Below are positions 10,658 through 24,974 of a stretch of 64,000 bases of DNA, in pieces. The translations under genes and the position numbers were made by a program. The notes beneath the pieces were generated by a model, which saw only the letters and a program-made list of their open reading frames with translations, had not been told where the DNA came from and ran no database searches. How positions within the stretch are numbered: position 1 is the stretch's first letter; every line of letters starts with the position of its first letter. The stretch comes from Certhia americana (Eukaryota; Chordata; Aves; Passeriformes; Certhiidae), in the NCBI GenBank assembly GCA_018697195.1, contig CM031878.1, positions 71,371,753 through 71,435,752 on the forward strand. Direction: 5' to 3'.

Positions 10658-13445
10658 GCGTGGAAAAGACATTTGGCCAGAGTGAAATAAACTCATGCAT
10701 ATTAACTATGAAAACCACACTAATGTTTATACTACTGCTGTTTCTCATGTAAAGTGCAAAAGATATGCTCAACTGAAGAAGGACTTATCTGAAGACTATA
10801 TGAGAAAGTCTGTGGATGTCCATTTTGTGTAATGTCCATTTTGTGACATGGAACCTAGTATCTATACACAGTGCTCATGTCCAGATTCTTTTGTAGCTTT
10901 GGTTGAAAGAAGACGATTTCCTACAGCAATAGACTGTAGTACACAAGAATGTCAACCTTGATGTGGGTAGGTTTTGTGATCTATTCTATGTTATTGCCCA
11001 GCCTGGAAGTGAGACTCAGTAAATTTGAGCCCTTTTAAGAATACAAAAACTTGGTAGATAAATTGTTAGACAAGTAAACGACCTCCTCTTTTTCCAAAAC
11101 TTGACAGTGTGTGTTCAATAACGATGATAAAAGGATAATATTACCCTACCTCTCTAGGAACATGAATGAAAATTCAGTCAGGTTTTTTAAATAAGGTTAA
11201 ATAGAATCTTTAATAGCACTAAATAGAATCTGTGAGTTATGCATACCGAAACTATACCACAAATACAGTTTCCAGCACCACTTGCAAAATTCAAAATTAT
11301 TTATCTCATTGTGTAGATGAGCAAGAATTGTATTTGAAAACAGATATTTTCCTGTAATTTCTAAACCTTGCTCATCCTTGAAGTCTGTAAAAAGCATGAA
11401 ATTTTGGAAGAACTTTGGAAATTCTTGGGAAAGATAAGTGATTATAAACAAAGGAATCAATAAAGTTTTTAATAAGAGTTACTGTTAATACATGCATATG
11501 GAACACCAAAATGAATAGATGAATATAGCTTTCCTTTTATTTTATTTGTTATTCAGTTTCCTCAAAACCCTGCACTTATGAAATATTGAAAATAAAAGAA
11601 GTGTGGGGCATCTAAAGAACCTGAAACTTAGGAAAGAGGGAATGTTGGAAGTAACTGTAGATTACTTTCTATAAACACCAGCCTAAAGAATAAAGAAACA
11701 AAGGCAACACACATAGAAAAAAAAATGGCTGTTCTCCAAAGAAAATGTTTTTTGCCAATAGATGCAGCTGAAAGCATTCAAAGCAAAGTAAAATATTTAG
11801 CTAATATTTATATCCTTAAAAAGGATGTCTCAATATATCAAAGTATTGTGTTAAATAATGCAGAATAATTTGGGATCCAGTTCGTCAATGCTCATGCACG
11901 TGAGAAGTGTAACTTTATAGCAATAAGACAAGTGAGATCAAAAGGACTGCAGCTAACTTGCTAGTTGCTGAACATAAGAAAAGATTTTAAAATTGGTCTG
12001 TGAGTAGCCCTGGCTCATCAATATTTAAAATATGACCTTGAGTAAACATATTTTTGAAACAAAATGCAGCTTTTCCCATCAAGGAGTCAGTGGCAAAGTA
12101 TATTGTCAAATAGTTTTCTGATGTGAAACTTGCTTTTCCTCATTATGGCTATCCACCTCAACAGATTTCAGACTGGATTATTTGAGTTCGTTTTGCTTTC
12201 TACTAAGCAGCCTTAGAGCCTCACTGAAGTAGTACAGTATGTGTACGTCCCCCTACTTCAACTTGGCTAGACTATATTTTTTATGATACATCCCAGAAAG
12301 TTTATCCAAAGAGGAATGCTCCCAGCTAAAGTACATATCCCTGGCAGTTGAGAAGTCAAATTTTTAAGGTTTGAGAGAGCTGTGTTGCTTTTCCTCTAAG
12401 CCACAGTAGAGGCTTAGGTGGATGCAAAATACAGCTGAACTACTTCAGAATGAAAAATAATTTCGTTGCTTAACTGACCTTTCCTGAATATGTTTGTTCT
12501 CTGGAATGTTTTGAAACTTAGATTTTCTTTGCAAGAGAAAGTTAAACATCTGAATATCAGCTGTCTCACAGAGCTAAAATCTCCTTCCAGTTCTAAGAGG
12601 TAGAGTATCTTTGACTCAAGATAAAATGAAATTTACAAAGTTTGTTGTGTTTGATCACTGAGAAATCTTCTTTTGGGATAATTGCCATGCTTTTAGCTTC
12701 CGTACTATATACCACTGCGTGTTGGAAGCTCCTTTTGTTAACTTTGCAAGGATGCTAAAAATAGATTAAATTATATTTGTCTGAAGCATTAACTATTGCA
12801 CCTATTGAAAACAATAGTACATTTCTCCATTTTGAAATACTGGCTTCTTGCTAGCATTACAAAGTAAGTCAGAATAGAAGCTAGACTAGAAGACAGCAGA
12901 CAAAAATGTTGAATATAACTTATCTGCTGAATTAACATGCTTTTGTACTATGTATTTTATACACTGAGCTCCCAAAGTATATTAAAAAAAAAACCAACTT
13001 AAATGGAGAAAAGTTAAGTGAAATGGTGTCAATACTCATGGTAGTCTGTGTCATGCAAAATAAGCCTTGCTCTGATGTGTTGTTCTAGGCAGAAGCTGGT
13101 GATAATCAGTACCATCTTTATGTTCAGACCTGGAAAAAAGAAATCTGTGTTTTCACCCCATTCAATACCAGAAAACCAAGCCTTGCCTCCACAAGCAAAA
13201 GAAAGCTTCAGTAGTCTTTGATATTACAGCAGTTCACTGAAGGGCAATGCCTTCAAAAGTTCCTTATTTGTGAGAACAGATTCACATTACGAGCCCCCAC
13301 TGGCACCATCTGGCCCAAAATCAAAGGGAAAATCCAAAGAATGCACATAGAATGAGTGCATTTTAAGTGAAACTACAGCTAAGGAGAGTTGTATGTGGTT
13401 ACACTGGTAAATGCTGTAGGTCTTGCAGTGACCTTGGGAGAGCAC

Positions 13446-13449
<4 letters not shown>
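10658..13449. other. AT-rich unique noncoding DNA
   Basis: No gene is recognised. A 14-base direct repeat, atgtccattttgtg, occurs at 10816-10829 and 10832-10845. The minus frame at 11460-11197 (87 codons) has no domain-like features. Confidence 0.65.
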
Positions 13450-13539
<90 letters not shown>

Positions 13540-13551
13540 TATGTGTGTGTG
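13450..13551. repeat. (GT)n microsatellite, about 41 uninterrupted units
   Basis: From 13451 to 13532 the sequence is pure GT, about 41 units. It is followed by a tail in which AT interrupts the array twice (gtatgtgtgtatgtg). Such length predicts strong length polymorphism and Z-DNA potential. Three open frames across it are translations of the dinucleotide (Val-Cys or His-Thr runs). Confidence 0.98.
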
Positions 13552-13878
13552 AGACTGGTGTTTTTAGACAAAAATGTCAAATGCAATTCCAAAATCCCAT
13601 AATGATCTTTAAGTAATTTAGGGATAGACAATTTGATAGATAAGCTGTTAAAATCTGTAAACTATTTTTCTATTACTGCCTCATATTAACTGTATCCATT
13701 TTTTTTTTAAGAGAGAGAGAGAATTTGACTGTTTCAGAGTATAAAATAGCTACGTCAAATAAACCAGTCCATCTAGAAATAAGCTATTTAACAGAAATTA
13801 TCAATTGATCTCAATACTGAAAGGGACATAGTAAATTACAATATAAAAATGTATTTCTGTTGGGTTAGGGTATTTCAT
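13552..13878. other. Unique spacer with short GA repeat
   Basis: This is AT-rich sequence. A T-run followed by (GA)5 lies near 13700-13722. No gene is seen. Confidence 0.6.
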
Positions 13879-14000
13879 TGTGGGTTTTTTTGTGTGTATG
13901 GTTTTGGTTTTTCTTTTTTTTTTTTTTTTGGTTGTTTTTGGGTTTTTTTTGTTTGTTTGGGTTTTTTTGTTTTGTTTTTTCTTTCTTTTTATTTTTTTAG
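13879..14000. repeat. T/G-rich low-complexity tract
   Basis: Nearly all bases are T or G on the + strand: T-runs separated by GG or GGG, such as ggttgtttttgggtttt. It is the compositional complement of the A/C tract at 24975-25254. The start of a 124-codon frame at 13880-14254 is a translation of this tract. Confidence 0.9.
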
Positions 14001-15900
14001 ATAAAAAAGCACTAAATGGGGTAACATTTCAAGAGACACTTGAAAAAGTGACAAAATGCATTTTTACTCTTACAATCCATCTTTTCCTGTGTATATTTAT
14101 ACACACAGTTCAAGTAATATGTTTAAGTAACCCTGCTGAAACAGAGAAAAGTTTAGCTGTGATCATAATGTCATCTCAGAGCACAAGCAGTAGAGCAGAT
14201 GATCTTTGTGTATCTCCACAGGTAGAAACCATGACTGAGGGTCTTCTGAGTTAAAAGCATTGCTTTTGAGTAGTCCTTAACCATTTTCTTTATTTGCTCA
14301 GATCTTTTTGAGCATAGAGAAAGTCTGAGCATATACAGCATTGTGAGGAACTGTAGGAAGCACTATCTCTTAAGTTTTTTCAACTTACTTCCCTTCCTGT
14401 CCACTCCTATTGGAAGCAAGGCTTCTATTGGAAAAGCAAGGAAACAGTATCACCTTATGTTTTTTCATTCTACTCATAATTTTTTATAGATTTTTGTTCT
14501 ATTCCTTCTCACTAATCTCTTTCCCAGGCTGAAGAGTACAGGAGTATTTAGTTATTTCTTCTGTTGAAGTTCCTTAACTTTGGTTATAACCCTGATACCC
14601 TTCCCTGTACTTTCTTCAATTGCTATTCTCACATCTCAAAAATAATATAACAGGAATGACAAATTTATGCACTGGCATAATAGTGCTTTCCCTTCTGTAT
14701 TCCTTTTTGAATATTTTCTAGCACTCTGTTTGCTTCTTTCACTGTTTGTGTTTTGGTGCTTTCATAAAACTACATCATAACACCACCATCTCTATTCTGT
14801 GCCTACTGCTCAACCTGGATGCAAACTGAATTCTTACTAGGCGTGAAATCATGCTTTGGAGGCAGAAATTCAGACCCCCTTTGGCTTCAGTGTGGGCTTA
14901 GTCTACAAGAAATTTTTGTGGGCATTTGCAGATATTGAATGGAACATGATTTGATATTTCGTACTTGAAAAATTCTGTGCATCTAATGATAGGGTCTTGT
15001 TTTGCTACAGAAAACTTGGGTAAATCCTGCAAATACTCTGTATCAGTCTGCTAGTATTGTTATTGAAAATTTAATATTAGGAAGAGTTTGGAATTGTTTT
15101 CCACTTTTAGCAATAGAGTTTATGGTTAAAATCTGAAAATTCCTAGGTATGGCTTTGGGACCATTCAATTTTTTTTTTTTTTTTTTAAAATGATAATAAA
15201 TTTTTAGGTTCTGATATCAAAACACTATTTGATTTTTAAAGTTTATGAAGTTTTTGCTTACTTTGATCTTTAGCCTTCTACTCTGCTAAAAGCTAATATG
15301 GAAAAAAATTATCTTTTATTTTTCAATTCAAGTAAATTCAAATAAAGATAATAGGCAGCTGATAGTTATGTTTCCTTTTGAAAAAAGAAGAATATTTTTT
15401 ATCCAATTACCTAAAAGCTGGAAAACTTAATGGGAATTCAAGAACTCAGTGTGAGCAGAAGTGAAAAAAATGGTGATAAAATCAAACATTCCTCACAAAA
15501 TAAAATAAAATATGAAACCTCAGAAAAGGTTTGCATAATAAGAGGTCTTATTACTGCCTTTTTCTCACTAGATAGAAGGACTGGATGAAAATAATTTCGA
15601 TGGGGTTCATTTTTATTTATTTTGACAGGAAGAGTTGGACCTTCTGCTCTAATAAGTCTTCCTAACATTCACAGATATTTAATCCTCTCGAGAAAGAAAA
15701 CAGAATTGGGCAAGTAAACTTGAAAAATCATACTATGTTCCTTTATACAATTCAGCTTGCACTGTAGCCTCGTTAAGGGCTTGACAAACTCTTATGCTAT
15801 AATTCTGTTTACATCTGCTAAACTAAATGCAGGTAGAACTAAAAGTTGTGGAATCCTTATGTGGTCCTTAGATCTCTGTGATGAAGTCAGGGCCTTGAGA
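14001..15900. other. AT-rich unique noncoding DNA
   Basis: No gene is recognised. A T-run lies at about 15169-15186. The region is otherwise featureless to the eye. Confidence 0.65.
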
Positions 15901-16095
15901 CATAGAAACATGGAATCATGGAATCATAGAATGACTTGGGCTGGAAAAGACCTTAAAAATCATCTAGTTCTAATCCCCTCTCAATGGGCAGGAACAAATT
16001 CCACTAGACCAGGCTGCACAAAGCCTGGCTTTGAACGCTGCCTGGGATGGGGCACCCACAGTTTCTCTGGGCACTCTGTTCTACCCACAGAGTAA
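15901..16095 (-). mobile_element. CR1 LINE, 5'-truncated 3' end fragment
   Basis: The left edge carries four degenerate copies of the 8-base CR1 terminal unit (catagaaa, catggaat, catggaat, catagaat). It is followed by the usual 3' UTR text (tgacttgggctggaaaagac, then ccactagaccaggctg and ttctctgggca). In this orientation the LINE runs on the minus strand, with its 3' end at the left. Only about 195 bp survive, so the copy lacks all coding sequence. The frame at 15757-16095 (+) runs into it by chance. Confidence 0.95.
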
Positions 16096-19000
16096 ACATG
16101 AAGCACTAAACAAAGCTTACAAGATTTATAAATATCTGTAGAGAATGAAGTTCAATTACAGCAGTCTCATTCATGCCTGTCCAGGATTGTTACTCATATT
16201 AAAAAAATACAGCTACAGCTATTTTCAGGAGAAGGGTAGTCCCTCAAAAATTTCAGAAAACTGAAGTAAAACCCTTAAATTCAATCTCTTTGCACTATCT
16301 TAGCTTACAAGAGTTTTCAAAGTAGAATATGAAACACAATTCTGCAAAGTATACATGAAATCTTGAGATACCTTTGTGTCTTGGGGCACGGGCAGTCTCT
16401 TTCCAGCTTTGCTTTCACAGTAATTCATGGTAGTGGTCAACCTCCTTTAGTTGAAGACCTACTGGGTCTTCATCAGGAACTTAGGGAGCTTGTACAAAAA
16501 AAGCATTTTGTACAAGATTAAGTAAAAGACAAAGGTAACATGTGGATGTAGAATAGATGGGAGAGCAGAAGGAAACAGGGCAAGTAAATCTGGTCAGTCT
16601 GACTGCCCTTGTCGCAGCACATTGTCCTGAGACTTTGCATGAACACCATGGAGAAGAAAACACAAAGTTGAAGGTTGATCCTACGGCAGCTTTGTGGTGG
16701 TTTGAGGGGAATTCCACCTGAGGACGATGGAAGACACAATGTCTTACATAAGACATAAACAACTATATTTAACATAATGTTGATATCATGATGGGTTGGA
16801 CCTGGAGTTTGGGGTGAAAAAGAAGGTTGGGTAGAGAGGACTAAAAATGCTTTTTAAAAGAAAAGATGCAGTTTGCATTTCATAAAACTGAGGAGAAGTC
16901 CAGAAAAATAGAAGTATGTCTCTGTCAGAGAGTTTGACAATATATAAGAACATTCCAATAGTATTTAAGGCTAGTGTGAATCAAATGGGATCACATTTAT
17001 TAGAGAAAATAATTTAGGAAATCTCCAAGTAAAAGCATGAAAATCACAGCTAGAAATATAAAAATACAAATTAAACAAATGTGTATAAACTTGTCCTTTT
17101 CATTTGTAAGTGAGGGGTAAGGTTTTACATTTTCCATGATTCATATTTTATGTGATTGAAACAATCCAAGATTAAGCTGACTTTTGCTTAAGACAGGAAG
17201 TATTAAATAAAATGACAATTTCTTTTTCTGCCACACTACCCGTCACTTCTATCATAACTCTAAATTTGCTTGCAAATTTCAGCCAAAGTTGAAAGAATTT
17301 GCAATTATAGGTTCCTACAAATTTTATGAGGGGTAAGCAAAAAGGCAGGGGAGTCTCAAACTAGTGTCCCAGAGAACACTTAGACAAACTGCAGCCTAAA
17401 CATATTGTTTGGGAGCAGCCAGCTGTCAATGAAAACTGGCTCTACAGCACAAATGCACTGATTGGCCAATACCAACACTTATGCAGCTCTCTAGCTGCAA
17501 GATTTCCTATGAAAGCCTACAAAAGAAGGGATGGAGAACAGTGATTGCATGCACTGAAGTATTAAGGGAAAAAGGAAACAAATACGTAAAGAAGAGAGAC
17601 TCATTAGCGCTGTTCAGAGAATAGTGGTTTTTAGCATCTTAGGCAGAAACAACTTAGAATTCAAAAGAAAAACCCTACACCTGAAGAGACATAACCTGGT
17701 GCTGTTAAAAGCATTGAATTGTGTCACTCCAGTTATACTGTACTTCAGAATCTTAATAAAACTATTATTTAAAACATTTTAAAGTGTTTCAGTACCATAA
17801 AGGCATTCTTCCACTCTTATGGTTATGAGACTGAAGGTAATTGACTGTACATGATAAATATTGACTTTTTTTGGCAAGAATAACAAGACCCCTACATATA
17901 TACATATATAAACAGATGACAGCTAGTAAGTGAGCTCATATGTGCTTAGGGTACCCGCCAAACAAACAATGAATATTGCTTCTTGTCCCCAACTCACCAA
18001 GGCTGCTGCCTTGGGTCTCTGGGCTCCTAGGCACTGACCTTTTTCCCTCTCACTATAGTCATGAATTCCTGATATCTGGACTACAGGATGAAAGAGAAGG
18101 GGATAATGTCTCAGAGAAGCTTGAAACGCCTTTCTGTTCCACACAGTTTTGCTGATGATAACTACGACCTAAAAATAAAAGCTAGATAAATTTCTGGGCA
18201 TTAGTATAATTTTAATTTTTTTTTTAATATTTTTTGGTCAGTGAAGTAGAATAATATATTGGAATGTGGATAAGAAAAGCTTCTCAGCAACACAATTATT
18301 TTGACACAGCTACTTCTCAGTGAAACGGCATGCTAAAATCTATATGAAACAGAAGTTAATAGGGAGAATGAAGGACAGAATATAGATTTTTTTCCTTCTG
18401 AATTGGATAATTTCAATGGAATTTTAGGTGGAAGTTAAAACTTCAGAAGAGTAAGAGGAGAAATGTGAGTCATAGATCTTAAGGTATCACAAAGCTATTG
18501 ACTGAAAACATCTGAAAGCATATTTGGTTGAAGCCAAGGGGTATTTCTGAGATTCCGAAGTGGTATCTTAGCAATGATTGTTTGTTATTCCAATCTTAAG
18601 AGTTACACATGTATCATTGAGTATCATTGATTTATATTCTGTTTTCCAAAAGTATTAATCAAATGTGCTGAAGAAAAAAAATCAGAAATCTCACAGAGCC
18701 TACACCATTCCCATCTATGGAGCTACTTGACAGGAAAACCAGAGAGACTATGTGCCTCTTTACAGGGTAGACTTTTCCACATTCTTTGCCTGGATACATT
18801 ATAGGCATGTCTTTTCTTTTACATTATTTAAAAATAGGGTTGTTAAAAATATATAATCACCATCATATTCCTTGAATTACAATAAGAATGTTTCTCCTTA
18901 AAAATTCTGAACTCTGCTCTTTCAGTGAAGAAAATGCATGTTTTTAATGCTTTTCATAAAAGTTTATATCTTAAAATAGTTTTATTATTGAATTTGAATT

Positions 19001-22000
19001 ACTCCTGCAAAGCCATCATAAATAAAAGACTTTATACATCAGTAATAGTGCCTTAGCTATTGGGAAGGCACAAATGGACTTGGGGCCAAACCAGGTAAAG
19101 GGGAGGAGGCCGATGAGCAATTTGATCCCTTAATACAAGCCCTGGCTCAAGAGATACAGTAACTGAACTGTATTAATCTGTCTACCCTCTGAATGAAATT
19201 CAGAGGATTTTTTTCTGAATGGTGATTATTTGGTTTCACCACCAGTCTTCTGTAACAAAAGTCACAGAGCTAAGGGAGATAAGCTGCATTTGCGAGACAC
19301 CGCTCTTGACAATGCATTTTACTGTTAGTATGTCAGAAAACTGAATTCAGGCAACAACAAAGTCTTCACCTAGGAAGGGAAAAAGAAGCAACAAAAGCCT
19401 CAAGTATCTGTGTTGTTGAGATCTGAGAAGGAGGTCAGTAATGAATTACACACAAATCTGACAGCTGCTGCTCTTTCAGCACCACTGCAGAGTGCTTTAA
19501 TACCTGCTACCCTACCGTTAATTTTTTATGGTGTTCTTACATAAGAAAGATTTCCATTCCTACCAGCCTTGCTGCTGCTGTCACCTCTTTCATCAAGATA
19601 ATTTTAGCTTTAAAATAACACAAAATGATCCAAAACTTTGAGGTCAGCCTCAGCTTCAGTGTGAAGATGAACTCACTGATACCTAGATGTCCTCTCTAAC
19701 ATAAGTTTTTCTCAGATCCTATGATTTTAATTCCTTCAGCAGAAAAAAGACCAAATTACCATGGAGTTTCTTATCCTGTATAATACTTACACTTTCTTGT
19801 GATTAGGACATTATGTAATTATTATAACAGGTGTAATACTGTTATGCAAAACAAAACTCATTTGTTCATGCTTTTCCGAAGAACCTACAGCACTGCAGCT
19901 GCTCACAGTGTCTGGGCCGAGTCACCTATCACATTACTCTGCTAGGAATAAATAGACATTTTAGCAGGGGATCACAGGCTTGCCAGAGAATCTGCATGCT
20001 GAACTCACAGCAACTGAGAAGGAGACAGGCAGGCTGAACACTCCCCAGGTGACCTGGAAAACAGAGCTAGTCACTGGTTTCCATGTAATCCTGTTATCCT
20101 AGCTTTTGTCATTTTCCAGCCCTTTTATTTTCTTTTTTTTTTTTTTTTTCCTAAAAAATAAAAATACAAATAAAATTAAAAAAAAAAACACATTGATTTT
20201 TGATTTGAAAATATGCTGAGGACTTTCAGAGTTTGATCAAGTGTAAGGATTTCATTTATCTAGAAAACTGTAGCCTAGCATAAGTTTTGTTTGCCTGTGC
20301 TGCCCCATATGAACTGCTGCTCATGCTGGTCTTGTACTGCAGTTCCCTGGAAGGAATTGAATTCCCATTGAGCACCGCAGTCCCTAAACTGATGGTACCC
20401 CAGGGAAACACTTGGCAGTGGTGCCCTCCAGATTTTTTCTTTCTAACTGATTTTAGAAGCTCACCAACTATTACACACCAGGGCATCCACACAAAAAAAG
20501 CCACAAGTGCTGTTCAGCTGAATGCCTCAGGACATTTGTGCTATCACCCTCATTGTGAATGCTCTGATATTTGATGGGAAATTTGATGTGTGTTATCTTT
20601 GAGAGCTCTACCCCAATAGGGCTTGACAGAAACAAATGAAAAGACACATACAAAAGTCGTGTCCCGCATGTTACATTAATGTAAATTAATGTATCTGTAG
20701 TTTTTTTCAGACACAAATACATGGTATGCTGGACAAGAAAAAAACAATTTTGCATAAACAGTGTTGGGCTTCAAAGACAACCTTAAAAAACAACAAAAAA
20801 ATCTTTCTCTTATCAGCAAGGTTAGCTGCCTTTTTCTAGATGATCTTAATGGTCTTTTCTCCTGTGTTATGAAAGTAACTGAAATAAAAACATCTTTTCT
20901 CAAACACCACAGAAAAGAAAGGCAGTGGTAATCCAGCCTCTTGTGTACATTCATACCCAGCAGATAGCAGTAAATTTTACAGCAGTTTTCTAATTTATTT
21001 GAATGGGAAATAGCAGGGGTCTCTAAGCTGCTATGCACACAATCAACAATGTAGTAAATGGCTGTTACCATATTTCTGTAACTCCATTAAGTGAATGAAC
21101 TTTAGCTCTCTGTGATATACAGTGCATGTCCCAATGTTATTTTGAGATATCACTGACTTTCCATCTAAAATTATTATATAATAACAGTTCATTGAGGTGG
21201 TACAATCAATCACACCTTGCTCGACTAATTTTTAATATTATCATCTGATCCTATTGCATAGACAACAATAGTGTTTTAAGATCTATGGGTGGAGAATAAG
21301 GGCTATCTCTTCCTGCCTTTTTAGAAGTAGGAGATATAAAACATGTGTTTGGAAACATGTCAGCACTACTCTTGGTTTTACTCTGAATGACAGGTAAGCT
21401 ATACAAGTAGATACTAAACCTACATGTTATGTTAGCCTTAGGAAAAGGATGATTTACATTTCTCTACTGTTCTGGGAAATAGAATATATTATGCTAAACC
21501 TTTCCAACCCTTCAGAAAATGTCTTTTTCAAAAGATTTAACTACAAGATGAAAGTATGAGCAAAGCTAGAGATACAAAGTTCAGACAAAGGGGAAAAGGT
21601 TTTCTGTTGGCACAGATGCCACAAAGGGACAGAAAGGTAAAAAATACAAATCTGGGCACAGTGCGTACCAGTACCAGGAGGACATCCAGCCTGTAACTGC
21701 AAACTGCTGAATGAGGTAGCGGAAGAAAAACAAAAGAAAAGAAATATTTTTTGTGTTCAGCACAGGACTGTTTAATACCTTTGTCTCCTTACAAATCACT
21801 GATTAACTGGCTAAGAAACAGAGTCCTGAGCAAAATGAAGGAAAAAAACATAGAAACAACTGGAAAAACTTTTGCCATTAGATTAAAAGTGTCAGGAAAA
21901 AAATCTTACATACCATAATCAATGCAAAAGTGTGAAAATCTTCTTGTGCTTTTGAAACTCTTGGACTGCTTTCAAGGAAGCATAATCACAGGGAAGAAAA

Positions 22001-22369
22001 GAAAAAAAGAGAGGTCAGCAAGTAAAGGAAAAAGGCTGGGAAAAACAGAGTAATGTTTTAGATACAAAAGTGAAAGACAAGAATTTGGAGAACAAATAAT
22101 AAATAGATCATTTTCTCTGAAGAAATAACCAAATGAACTACAGAAAATATTAAGATGGAATTATACAACAGCAAGTAAAATGTGGAGGTTAGACTGAAAT
22201 AAGAAACATAGATGGACACAATGAGCAGATATATGATGGGAGAATAATGGAATTATTTTCACATTTTGATATTTACAGAATAAAACCTAATTTTAATAAT
22301 ATATATATTTTAATTATTTTTGTGACATTTTAATACCGAGAAAAGGAGGACACATTTCTTTCTTTTTAT
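16096..22369. other. AT-rich unique noncoding DNA
   Basis: No gene or transposon is recognised over about 6.3 kb. Visible items are a palindromic attggccaat at 17461-17470, a long T-run at about 20131-20149 facing an A-run at 20178-20188, and AT-rich sequence near 22295-22320. The 131-codon minus frame at 21071-20676 has no recognisable motif or domain. Confidence 0.6.
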
Positions 22370-22703
22370 CATAGAATCATAGACTATTCTGAATTGGCAG
22401 GGACCCACGAGGATCACCAAAGTCCAGCTCCTGAGCCTGCACAGAGTAGCTCCAAATATCACACTGTGTGCCATGAGAATGTTTTCCAAATGCTCCTTGA
22501 GCTTTGTCAGGCTGGTGCTATGAGCGCTTCCCTGGGGAGCAGTTCCAGAGAACTAGCCACCCTCTGAGCGAAAAATCTTTTCCTAATATTCAGCCTAAAC
22601 CTCCCCTGACACAATTTCAGGCTGTTCCCTTGGGCCCTCTCTCTGTCACCACGGAGAAGAGAGCAGTGCCTGCCCCTCTTCTTTCCCTTGTGAGAAAGCT
22701 GTA
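22370..22703 (-). mobile_element. CR1 LINE, 5'-truncated 3' end fragment
   Basis: It starts at catagaatcatagac and continues with typical CR1 3' UTR wording (ccaaatgctccttgagcttt, ttttcctaatattcagccta, ggctgttcccttgggccct). It runs on minus, with the 3' end at the left, and stops near 22703. The 3' UTR wording differs from the copies at 15.9, 43.0, 47.9 and 62.1 kb, so it belongs to another CR1 subfamily. The 103-codon + frame at 22504-22815 is antisense to this element. Confidence 0.93.
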
Positions 22704-24974
22704 TATGTTTCTCCCAACAGTGAACATATTCTTACCTAGGATATTTACCAAAGTAGTGATTAGCTTCTTTTCAGAAATGTTGCATTCAGTAACTGCATCA
22801 AGAGCTGCAAGTTAGTGACACCTATATGCAAAAGCAGATACTAAGAGTGCACAAAGACTACCTCATGCAACATGCAAAAGGATCATTAATTAGAACATTT
22901 ACTTTCAGGAACTTGTCAAATTAGGCGGGAATGTGGAACAGTAAACATGTCCCCCTATTTCAAAAATTTATGTTCTCAGGTAGCAGATAGTGCAATATAT
23001 CCAAAAGTTTGATTTTCTTCCAGCACTTAGGTGGTGGTTATAAATCACATAAGTATGGAGCAAGGGAATTAGTTTAATTTGCATGCATGCTACCTTTATA
23101 AAATTAAACCAACTTGGGAAGAAAAGCCTATGTGAAGTCAAATCTTCTGAATAAATTCCAAATACTCAAGTTTAGTCCACCAAATGCATATGAAGAAGTT
23201 TTTAGAATTTTACCAGGAAGTTAACACAAGAGTAAATGAACCTTCATCATCTGTAATTTAGGTGGGTTCTGACTTTTTCAGAATGAAAAGTTGAATGAAC
23301 CCTGTAAGACCATGAATGCTTTTTTTTCCCAATTATTATTTATTAATAAAGACATGTGTGTGTGTATGTGTGTATTCACACATGACTGAACACATTTGCA
23401 TGCATGAACACTGGATAAATGATTTTTCTGTTCTTTCCATGCCATAAGTGCTGCTTGCCAGTTTCCTTATTTTCTTCTGGAGGTACAAAAATTCAATCTT
23501 TTATTAATTATAATGTAATGAAACCCATCTTTCTAGCTGTTCACATTCAGCTGTGTATCATCATATCTGTGAGTCAGAAAATGAAACATCAGCCCACATG
23601 CCAACGACAAAGGTCAACAAAGCAGAACTGTGTTTCCTTTACTAGAAGTTACAAATCAGGAATTAAAGAAAAGCAAACAAACTTTACATGAAAATGACAG
23701 GTTGGTCTTTCAAGGGAGTGCAATGCTTGCACATTAGAAGCTTTACTTTCCCAAGGGTTTTCTGTAAATGCTGCCTCATACTTTCTCCTCAATCTGCCCA
23801 CTTCACAGGAAAACCCAAACAAAGCAAAGCAGACAATGGAAAATGTGAAGGCGTGTTCCTCATACATCCCTGTTGCATATATCTTCTAGCCTCTCTTGAG
23901 AGACACAACAGAAATGAACAGGACAGGAAGCAAAATGTTGTAAACAAAAGCTGCCATTGAGAGAGATTTTCAATGTGACCTAGAAAATATACAAGAGAAA
24001 TATAGTGTTTTATTTCTATTTTAAAATTCAATTTTAAATTTAAGATATTTCATCTTCTATTACCACATTTCCTCTTCTATTTTTTTCCTGATTAAATTAA
24101 AATTTAAAAAATTCTGGTACTTTATATAATGTTTATATATAAATAAATAATGCTTACATTATACGGTGAATTTTTAGAAGACTGAGATTCAGAAACCTAA
24201 GAACTTTAAATTTCAATTTAATTTTTTTTTTCTTTTTCTGCAGGTAGAAAACACAGAATTTTACAGTTAAATGTTGAAATTAATCAGATAGTTACATTTC
24301 CACATATCAGCCTATGTGCAATGTAAGGCAGTCTGTGTGGTAGGTGAGAAATATTCCTGTTTTAACAAAGGTCACCACTCTAGTTGTTTTTCTGGATTGT
24401 AAGTGAATTTTTCAAGTCAATGTTTACCATTTCACTGAGAACAATAACATCTCATTTAATTCACAGTCACCTGACCCCAGAGTATAGATAAGTGCATTTC
24501 TGTAAATGAAAGGAAATTGCCTGAAAATAAACACAGATAACAGAGCAAACTCTAATTTATTTTGTACTCATAAATGGACACCTATTTATATTAAGAGTGC
24601 ATCCCCTAATGACAACCTCTGTAGCTTACTCATTTACTTTTTCAGGATTCTTTTACTTTCAGGGCAGTGGAAACAGAGGGTTAAAAAAATACAAAATAAA
24701 GATAAGATAGATGCTATTCTGATCATAGTGAAGTACTAACCTTTCTGCTACTTTTCTGCATGATGATTTTGCCCTCCTATTGCACTGTTTTCAACTTGAA
24801 TCACCATGTTTTCCACCAGGAAAAGTTAGGAAAAAGCAGTGCAAATTGAAGGAAGTCAAGCAGAGAATTATTTCCAAAAAAAGAACTTTGGCCAGAACTA
24901 TACAAAGATGCTCCAAATAAGGCATTGTGTGTGTTATCCTGATTTAAAGAGTCCCTTTCTGTATCAAGGACTAG
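22704..24974. other. AT-rich unique noncoding DNA
   Basis: No gene is recognised. A short interrupted (TG)n lies at about 23353-23374. Several overlapping 60-90 codon frames at 23419-24031 lie on both strands and carry no recognised domain. Confidence 0.6.

Noticed and set aside
13287..13631. Frames of 61-114 codons with Val-Cys or His-Thr runs
   Set aside because: They are translations of the GT microsatellite.
17461..17470. attggccaat palindrome as a promoter (double CCAAT box)
   Set aside because: No TATA-like site, GC-rich leader or downstream frame accompanies it; a 10-base palindrome is expected by chance several times in 64 kb.
20676..21071. 131-codon minus frame
   Set aside because: AT-rich sequence, no recognised motif or domain, and no supporting gene structure.
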